From: Prado023 sp963777855
Lineage (GTDB): Bacteria > Actinomycetota > Actinomycetes > S36-B12 > CAIYMF01
Length of the DNA stretch: 64,000 nt
Assembly (NCBI GenBank): GCA_963777855.1
Contig: CAVZRW010000005.1
Location: 124,001 to 188,000, forward strand
Direction: 5' to 3'
Shown here: one piece after another, positions 58,376 to 64,000 of the stretch
Layout of the letters: the number at the start of each line of letters is the position of its first letter
How positions within the stretch are numbered: the first letter of the stretch is position 1
Program-made: the position numbers and the translations under genes
The notes under the pieces: generated by a model
Database searches by the model: none
What the model saw: the letters and a program-made list of their open reading frames with translations, nothing else
Told to the model about the DNA's origin: nothing

Positions 58376-60427
58376 TCACGCGATCGCGGCGTGGGTCAGG
58401 GTCTCCTCGATCTCCTCGTCGGTGACCGGGTTGCGCGACTTCAGGCTGGTGACCAGGAAGGCGCTCACTGCGGTGCCGGCAGCGATGGCCAGGACGTACA
58501 TGATCGGGTTGCTGATCAGGCTGATGACCCAGATGCCGCCGTGCGGGGCGCGCAGTTCGGACCCGAAGGCCATCACCAGGGCGCCGGTGAGGGCGCTGCC
58601 GGCCATGAGCGAGGGGATGACCCGCAGCGGGTCGGACGCGGCGAACGGGATGGCACCCTCGGTGATGAACGACGCACCGAGCAGCCAGGCGGCCTTGCCG
58701 TTCTCACGCTCGGGCTCGGTGTACAGCTTCGGCCGCAGCACGGTCGAGGACAGCGCCATCGCCAGCGGCGGGACCATGCCCGCGGCCATCACGGTGGCCA
58801 TGATCTGCAGGGCCGGACCGTTGTTGTCGGCGATCGCCGTGGTCAGGTTCAGCGTGGCGAACACGTAGGCGGTCTTGTTCACCGGGCCACCCATGTCGAA
58901 GGCCATCATCAGGCCGAGGATCGCGCCGAGCAGGATCAGGTTGGCACCGGAGAGTCCGGAGAGCCAGTCGGTCAGGCCCTTCTGCACGGCGGCCAGCGGC
59001 TTGCCGAGCACCGTGAGCATGAGCACCCCGTTGATCAGGGTGGCCAGCAGCGGGATCACGACGACCGGCATGACGCCGCGGATCGCCTTCGGCACGTTGA
59101 GCTGCGACATCCACCGGGCGATGAAGCCACCGGTCAGGCCACCGACGATGGCACCGAGGAAGCCCGCACCGATCGTTCCGGCGGCCACACCTGCGACGAA
59201 GCCGGGCACGAGGCCGGGACGGTCGGCGATCGCGTAGGCGATGAAGCCGGCGAGCACCGCGTTCAGGAATCCGAACGCCACCGCACCGAGGATGAACATC
59301 AGCCCGGCCCAGTCGTGGACGCTGAAGAAGCTGAACTGGTCGATGAAGCCCGGCACGTCGCTGTTGACCTCGACGATCTGGTAGCCGCCGAGCATGAAGC
59401 TCAGGGCGATCAGGATGCCGCCGCCGGCGACGAACGGGATCATGTAGGACACACCGGTCATCAGGTAGCCGCGCAGGCGCACGCCCCAGTGGCCCTCCTC
59501 GACCTTGGTGGCCAGTCCACCGGAGGTTGCCGAGGCAGCAGCGGTTGCGGCGGCGGTGCCGACCGGCACGCCCCCGGACTGGACGGCGGCCACGGCCTCG
59601 GCCACGATGCCCGACGAGTCGTTGATCGCCCGCTTCACGCCGACCTGGACGGTCGGCTTGCCGGCGAAGCGCGCCTTGTCACGCACCTCGACGTCGTTGG
59701 CGAAGATCACCCCGTCGGCCGCGGCGATGGTGGCCTGGTCGAGCTTCTTGAAGCCGCCCGAGCCCTGGGTCTCGATGGCGATCTCGTGGCCGGCGTCCCG
59801 AGCAGCCTGCTCGAGGGCCTCGGCGGCCATGTACGTGTGGGCGATGCCGGTGGGGCACGAGGTGACACCGACGAACCTCATGGGCCTGTTCTCCTTCGGG
59901 GGTGGGGGTGCAGCGGCGGGGGCTGCCGCAGCTGCGCCAGCAGCAGCTGCCACGGGGGCGGCCGCGGGGGCCTCCTGCGGGGCGGCGGCGGCGTTGATCG
60001 TGTCGACGACGACCTGGGGGTCCTGGGCCTTGAGCAGGGTGTCGCGGAACTCGGGCTTCATCAGGGCGCGCGAGAGGCTGGCCAGGATCTGCAGGTGCTC
60101 GTCCCCGGCGCCCTCCGGCACCGTGATGAGGAACACGAGGTGGGCAGGGCCGTCGGCGGCTCCCCAGTCGATGCCCTCGGTCGAACGGCCGAAGACGACC
60201 GTCGGCTCCGCGACGCCGCTGGTGCGGGCGTGCGGGATGCCGATGCCGCCCTCGATGCCGGTGGCCATGAGCTCCTCGCGGGCCGCGACGTCGCGACGCA
60301 GTGCGGCGGGATCGGTCGCACGACCGGCGGCCGCGGCCACGGCGACCAGGCGGTCGATGGCGGTGTCCTTCGTGGATGCGCTGCCGTCGAGGTTCAGCTC
60401 GACGAGTGGTGTGGTGATCAGGTGCAT
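58376..60427 (-). CDS. fruA: Fructose PTS EIIABC
   Basis: A 683-residue fructose permease. The IIA domain comes first with the phosphorylated His66 in GIPHART, then an Ala/Pro linker, the IIB domain with Cys in TSCPTGIAHTYMAAEAL near residue 190, and a IIC membrane domain starting with GVSYMIPFVAGGG near residue 340. It imports fructose as fructose-1-phosphate, the substrate of the kinase encoded just upstream. GGAGG precedes the ATG by 8 nt. HPr and EI are not in the window. Confidence 0.92.
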   Translation of the reverse strand: MHLITTPLVELNLDGSASTKDTAIDRLVAVAAAAGRATDPAALRRDVAAREELMATGIEGGIGIPHARTSGVAEPTVVFGRSTEGIDWGAADGPAHLVFLITVPEGAGDEHLQILASLSRALMKPEFRDTLLKAQDPQVVVDTINAAAAPQEAPAAAPVAAAAGAAAAAPAAAPPPPKENRPMRFVGVTSCPTGIAHTYMAAEALEQAARDAGHEIAIETQGSGGFKKLDQATIAAADGVIFANDVEVRDKARFAGKPTVQVGVKRAINDSSGIVAEAVAAVQSGGVPVGTAAATAAASATSGGLATKVEEGHWGVRLRGYLMTGVSYMIPFVAGGGILIALSFMLGGYQIVEVNSDVPGFIDQFSFFSVHDWAGLMFILGAVAFGFLNAVLAGFIAYAIADRPGLVPGFVAGVAAGTIGAGFLGAIVGGLTGGFIARWMSQLNVPKAIRGVMPVVVIPLLATLINGVLMLTVLGKPLAAVQKGLTDWLSGLSGANLILLGAILGLMMAFDMGGPVNKTAYVFATLNLTTAIADNNGPALQIMATVMAAGMVPPLAMALSSTVLRPKLYTEPERENGKAAWLLGASFITEGAIPFAASDPLRVIPSLMAGSALTGALVMAFGSELRAPHGGIWVISLISNPIMYVLAIAAGTAVSAFLVTSLKSRNPVTDEEIEETLTHAAIA

Positions 60428-60488
60428 TGCAAGACCTCCGAGTGAGGGGGTGGTCGGGTGCCCGTGCGCCGGGAAGCGCCGGACGGGA

Positions 60489-61415
60489 TCAGGCGGGCTG
60501 TGGGGCGATGGCGCTCACCTCCACGACGTGCGGATCGATCAACCCGGCGGCGGGGACGCCCGTCCCGGGGGTCTGGACGGCGGCCGTGGCCCAGGCGATC
60601 CCGACGCGCAGCGCCTCGGGTCCTGAGCCCCCGCCGTGGAGGAAGCCGGCCAGCAGGCTGTCGCCCGCGCCGACGGTGCTGAGCACGGGGACGTTGGGTC
60701 CGGTGCCCAGCCAGCGGCCCTCGCCGTCGACGAGGACGGCACCGTCGGCGCCGAGGCTGCAGATGACCGCCCCCGCACCGCGCTCACGCGCCTCCTGGCA
60801 TCCGGCGAGCACCTCGTCGAGGGTGCTCAGCTCGCGGCCGAGGATCTCGCCGAGCTCCTCCCCGTTGGGCTTGATGAGGTCCGGGCGGGCCGCAAGGCCG
60901 TCTGCGAGGGCCGGGCCGCTGGCGTCGAGGGCGAACCGGGCGCCGGCCGCTCGCGCGACCTCGGCCAGGCGGGTGATGATCGTGGTGTCGAGGTCGGCGG
61001 GCAGGCTGCCGGCGACCACCACCCACCCGCCCTCGGTGACCTCGTCGGCAACGGCGTCGACCAGGGCGTCGAGTTCGCTGGCGGCCAGGTCCGGGCCCGG
61101 TTCGTTGAGCTTGGTGGTGGTGCCGTCGGGCTCGACGACGGTGACGTTGGCCCGGGTGGTCCCGGCGATCGGGATGACGCGGTGCGGGATCCCGGCGTCG
61201 GCCAGCAGGCCCACCAGGCCACGACCGATCGACCCGCCGGCCGGCAGGACCGCGATGGAGTCGGTGCCGCGGGCCGAGAGGAAGCGCGTGACGTTCACGC
61301 CCTTGCCGCCCGGGTCCTCCAGGGTCGAATCGGCGCGGACGACCTCGCCGCGGATGAGCTCAGCGACGGCCAGCGTCCGGTCGAGGCTCGGGTTGAGGGT
61401 GACTGTGACGATCAT
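60489..61415 (-). CDS. fruK: 1-phosphofructokinase
   Basis: A 308-residue PfkB-family kinase converting fructose-1-phosphate to fructose-1,6-bisphosphate. TLNPSLDRTL at the N-terminus, GGKGVNVTRFL near residue 36 and STVGAGDSLLAGFLHG near residue 250, with the catalytic Asp, are diagnostic. Its ATG overlaps the regulator stop (ATGA). Confidence 0.92.
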   Translation of the reverse strand: MIVTVTLNPSLDRTLAVAELIRGEVVRADSTLEDPGGKGVNVTRFLSARGTDSIAVLPAGGSIGRGLVGLLADAGIPHRVIPIAGTTRANVTVVEPDGTTTKLNEPGPDLAASELDALVDAVADEVTEGGWVVVAGSLPADLDTTIITRLAEVARAAGARFALDASGPALADGLAARPDLIKPNGEELGEILGRELSTLDEVLAGCQEARERGAGAVICSLGADGAVLVDGEGRWLGTGPNVPVLSTVGAGDSLLAGFLHGGGSGPEALRVGIAWATAAVQTPGTGVPAAGLIDPHVVEVSAIAPQPA

Positions 61416-62173
61416 GCGCGCACCACCTGGGGGCCAGCCGCCGTGAGATCGGCGGTATCGGAATCGGACAGGCCCCGGTCGCTGACGATGACGTCGATCT
61501 CGGCGAGATCGGCGACATGCGCGAAGTGGTCGGAGCCATACTTGGAGTGATCGGCGAGCAGGACGGTCCGGCGGGCCGAGGTGATCAGCGCTGCCTTGAC
61601 CGCGGCCTCAGCCCGGTCGGGGGTGCTCAGGCCGCGATCGAGGGAGAAGCCGTTGGTGCCGAGGAAGGCGACGTCCACGAACATCGTGCGCAGGAACTCC
61701 AGCGCCGCGTGGTCCACCGTGGCCAGCGTGCGCCCGCGCACCCGGCCCCCGACCAGGTGGACCGTCAGGTCCTTGCGGTTGGCCAGGAGGGAGGCGATCG
61801 GCAGGCTGTTGGTCACGACCGTCAGCTCCCGGTCCGCGGGCAGGATCTCGGCCAGGCGGTAGGTGGAGGAGCCCGCGTCGAGGGCGATCGCGCCCTCCTC
61901 GGGCAGGAACTGCAGCGCTGCCTCGGCGATGGCGCCCTTGAGCTCGGTGTTCACCGACTCCCGGACGGCTAGCGCGGGCTCGAAGCCGAAGAGGTCGACC
62001 ACGATGGCCCCGCCGTGCACGCGGCGCAGCAGGCCGGCGCGCTCGAGCGCGGTGAGGTCCCGCCGGACTGTCTCCGGGGTCACGTCGAAGGACTCGGCGA
62101 GCTCGGCCACCTCCACCCGACCGGCGGTGCGCGCCCGGCTCACGATGGCCGCTTGACGCTCTTCTGCATACAT
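61412..62173 (-). CDS. fruR: DeoR-family fructose operon repressor
   Basis: A 253-residue regulator. The N-terminal helix-turn-helix reads VEVAELAESFDVTPETVRRD near residue 20, and the C-terminal sugar-phosphate sensing domain includes ALDAGSSTYRLAEIL near residue 98. As the first gene of the fru operon it is expected to bind the upstream region and be released by fructose phosphates. GGAGG lies in its leader. Confidence 0.9.
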   Translation of the reverse strand: MYAEERQAAIVSRARTAGRVEVAELAESFDVTPETVRRDLTALERAGLLRRVHGGAIVVDLFGFEPALAVRESVNTELKGAIAEAALQFLPEEGAIALDAGSSTYRLAEILPADRELTVVTNSLPIASLLANRKDLTVHLVGGRVRGRTLATVDHAALEFLRTMFVDVAFLGTNGFSLDRGLSTPDRAEAAVKAALITSARRTVLLADHSKYGSDHFAHVADLAEIDVIVSDRGLSDSDTADLTAAGPQVVRA

Positions 62174-62184
62174 CCGGTTGCCTC

Positions 62185-62249
62185 CGTTTCTGTCTGCTTA
62201 GCTGTAGTAGACACCCGCGTTCACACAGATGTCAACACCAAACAGAAAG
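62185..62249 (-). promoter_or_regulatory. fru operon promoter and candidate FruR site
   Basis: On the minus strand TTGACA (RC of 62230-62235) and TCTACT (RC of 62206-62211) are spaced by 18 nt. An imperfect inverted pair TTTCTGTTTG / CAGACAGAAA flanks this promoter and could be the repressor site. Confidence 0.5.
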
Positions 62250-62299
62250 ATTCCCACATGAATCCACAGACTCAGAAGCCGTGCGCGCGTAGCCGGGGC

Positions 62300-62545
62300 A
62301 CGGTGGGGCCGGGTGGGGCGGCGGCGGTGAAGGGAGCGTGCGTGGGGCGGCGGGGCGGCGGGGCGGCGAGGGAGTGGCGGCTCGGCGGGTGCGGGCCGGG
62401 GCGGTGGGGGGTGGGGAGGCGTGCGCGGGCGGTAGGGCGGTGGAGGGCGGGGCGTGCGCCGGCGGGGCGGGGCGGGGCGGGGCGGGGGGCGTGGCGGGGG
62501 CGGGGCCGGGGCGCAGGGGGCGTCGGCGGGGGCGGGGCCGTGAAC
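62300..62545. repeat. G-rich, G-quadruplex-prone block
   Basis: The plus strand is mainly GGGGC/GGCGG runs, for example four GGGGC units in a row near 62466-62490. The C-rich complement is the template for transcription reading plus-ward. No reading frame looks coding. Confidence 0.7.
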
Positions 62546-62786
62546 GGTGAGGGTTACACCCCCACTTGTGCGGGCAACCCGCACGGATCATGGTCAACCA
62601 CGCTCACAGACCCCGGGATCCGCACGCGGTCCCACCCAAGCCGAAGTCGGGCCCCGTCTCAGTGCCACCGCAACCACCTGGGCACCGCCTCGATGGAATC
62701 TGCCGTCGAAACGGGGCCCAAATCCCCATCCGACGACCGCGGGCGGCCACGCGGGGCGTGGGGATGCGGGGCGCGTGGGGGCGGGG

Positions 62787-63575
62787 TCAGTCCTCTGTGC
62801 GGGAGAGGTGCTGGGCCAGGTAGATCGGGACGATCGAGACCAGGACCAGGAACGCCGCCACCACCGCGACCAGGGGGCCCTGGCCCGGGCGGAACAGGTT
62901 GGTCAGGATCCACAGCGGCAGCGTCTGGATGCCCGGCCCGGCGGTGAACGTGGTCACGATGATCTCGTCGAAGCTCAGCCCGAAGGCAAGGACGGCGCCG
63001 GCGATCAGCGCCGAGCGCAGCATCGGGAACGTGATCGACCAGTACGTGCGCGTGCGGGTCGCGCCGAGGTCCATGGAGGCCTCCTCGACGTTCGGCGACA
63101 GGCGGCGCAGTCGCGCCACCGCGTTGTTGTAGACGACCACGATCGTGAACGTGGCGTGGGCGATGATCAGCGTCGCCCACGTCAGCCCGCCGAGGTACCC
63201 GGTGAACACATTGTTGAGCGCGATGCCGGTCACGATGCCGGGCAGGGCGATGGGCAGGACCACGAGCAGCGAGATCGTGTCGCGGCCGAAGAACGCGTAG
63301 CGGCCCACCGCCTGGGCGGTGAGCGTGCCCAGCACGAGCGCGATCAGCGTGGCCACCGTGGCCAGGCCCAGCGAGGTGAGCAGCGCGGAGTGGATGGCCT
63401 CGTCACCGACGGCCTGCTGCCACCAGCGAGTGGTGAACCCCGGAGGGGGCCATACGAGCGACTCGGCCGAGGAGAACGAGTTGATCACCACGACCCCGAG
63501 GGGCACGTAGATGAAGGCCAGCACAGCTGCGGTCATCAGCGTCAGGGCGATCCGCGCGGATCGGGTGAGGTGCAT
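62787..63575 (-). CDS. Spermidine/putrescine-type ABC permease (PotC-like)
   Basis: A 262-residue permease with six hydrophobic segments. The cytoplasmic EAA loop reads EEASMDLGATRTRTYWSITFP near residue 155. WPPPGFTTRWW after the first segment and the overall plan match PotC/YdcV-type subunits for polyamines or related solutes. It starts 9 nt after the stop of the partner permease. The binding protein and ATPase would lie beyond the window. Confidence 0.85.
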   Translation of the reverse strand: MHLTRSARIALTLMTAAVLAFIYVPLGVVVINSFSSAESLVWPPPGFTTRWWQQAVGDEAIHSALLTSLGLATVATLIALVLGTLTAQAVGRYAFFGRDTISLLVVLPIALPGIVTGIALNNVFTGYLGGLTWATLIIAHATFTIVVVYNNAVARLRRLSPNVEEASMDLGATRTRTYWSITFPMLRSALIAGAVLAFGLSFDEIIVTTFTAGPGIQTLPLWILTNLFRPGQGPLVAVVAAFLVLVSIVPIYLAQHLSRTED

Positions 63576-63584
63576 CGCCGGCCC

Positions 63585-64000
63585 CTAGAGGTTGTCCAGG
63601 GCGCCGGTGCGCCGGATCGCGAGCAGGTAGACGACCATGATCAGCACCGGGATGGTGGCCATCGCAGCGGCGAACGGCAGGTTGGTCACGTAGTTCTGCT
63701 CGACCACGTTGCCGAGCATGGTGACCTTGCCGCCGACGATCTTGGCGGTGATGTAGTCCCCGAGGCTCAGCGAGAACGTGAAGATGGACCCGGCCGCCAG
63801 CGCCGGGCGGATGCCGGGCAGCACGATCGAGCGCATCGTCCGCCACGGCCGGGCGCCGAGGTCGGCGGAGGCGTCGAGGACTGAGTCGGGGAGCCGCTCG
63901 AGGCCCGCGTAGACCGGCAGGATCATGTAGGGCAGCCACAGGTAGGTGAGGGTGACGATGATCGCGACCGTGCCGAAGCCGGGGCTGTTGCCGCCGAACG
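63585..64000 (-). CDS. Spermidine/putrescine-type ABC permease (PotB-like), 3' part
   Basis: The C-terminal portion of the partner permease, entering from the right edge. The EAA loop DSVLDASADLGARPWRTMRSI and the following GIRPALAAGSIFTFSLSLGDY are characteristic of PotB/YdcU-type subunits. It ends RTGALDNL. The N-terminus lies outside the window. Confidence 0.82.
   Translation of the reverse strand, partial: FGGNSPGFGTVAIIVTLTYLWLPYMILPVYAGLERLPDSVLDASADLGARPWRTMRSIVLPGIRPALAAGSIFTFSLSLGDYITAKIVGGKVTMLGNVVEQNYVTNLPFAAAMATIPVLIMVVYLLAIRRTGALDNL

Larger units (their letters stand above)
62174..62786. other. Non-coding region: fru promoter and G-rich block
   Basis: It holds the fru promoter near fruR, then an almost pure-G/C, G-strand-skewed block (about 62300-62545), one copy of the dispersed 19-nt motif (62573-62591), and about 200 nt without recognisable features before the permease gene. 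I see no gene. Confidence 0.6.

Overview
The window is GC-rich (above about 70% G+C by eye), with strong C/G bias at third codon positions, many GTG starts, 1-4 nt gene overlaps and several leaderless-type starts (a TAnnnT box 6-7 nt before the start codon). Together with the gene content (an acyl-CoA carboxylase with an epsilon subunit next to maf and birA, an Rv1264-like adenylate cyclase, a MurT/GatD pair, an LpdA-type flavoprotein) this indicates an actinobacterium (Actinomycetota). Frameshifts concentrated in a few stretches suggest an assembly from a mixed population. No rRNA, tRNA, CRISPR array or insertion sequence was seen.

Layout. 1-4.8 kb: the 3' part of a glutamyl-Q tRNA(Asp) synthetase, a decayed Stealth-type sugar-phosphate transferase, an LCIB-type carbonic anhydrase-like gene with an aldose epimerase, an acyl-CoA dehydrogenase and a GtrA protein. 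4.8-14.2 kb: adenylate cyclase and biotin ligase, divergent from the carboxylase beta and epsilon subunits, then a GT4-like glycosyltransferase, Maf, the biotinylated alpha subunit and an SDR. 14.3-16.5 kb: a secreted GH55-like beta-glucanase with its own promoter and a LacI-type operator. 16.6-31.4 kb: a glutamine amidotransferase, then a complete [NiFe] hydrogenase operon on the minus strand. In transcription order this is a DUF1641 gene, hypA-hypB (apparently fused), small and large subunits of cyanobacterial-Hup/group 2a type, the maturation protease, a small unknown gene, a TPR protein, a second unknown, a NifU-like protein, an NHL-repeat protein, hypF, hypC-hypD (apparently fused) and hypE.

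31.5-40.4 kb: DedA, LpdA-like oxidoreductase, a gamma-glutamylcyclotransferase, GatD-like and MurT, a P1-family peptidase, a membrane protein and a phosphohexomutase. 40.4-49.5 kb: a nucleoside scavenging island with PNP, deoxyribose-phosphate aldolase, a uridine kinase-like protein, adenosine and cytidine deaminases, and a BMP-type nucleoside ABC transporter preceded by a CRP-like box. 49.8-56.8 kb: methylmalonyl-CoA mutase large subunit, an AbiEi/DUF559 protein and sdhCDAB. 56.9-64 kb: a D,D-carboxypeptidase, a fructose PTS operon (fruR-fruK-fruA), a G-rich non-coding block, and two polyamine-type ABC permeases cut by the window end.

How it fits together: propionyl-CoA carboxylase, methylmalonyl-CoA mutase and succinate dehydrogenase would carry propionyl-CoA into the TCA cycle. 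Nucleosides, fructose and beta-glucans are carbon sources, and the hydrogenase would add electrons from H2. The densest frameshifts (11.7-13.4 kb and 17.5-31 kb) mostly look like both alternative wobble bases of one codon written side by side, which points to strain-mixture consensus errors rather than gene decay.
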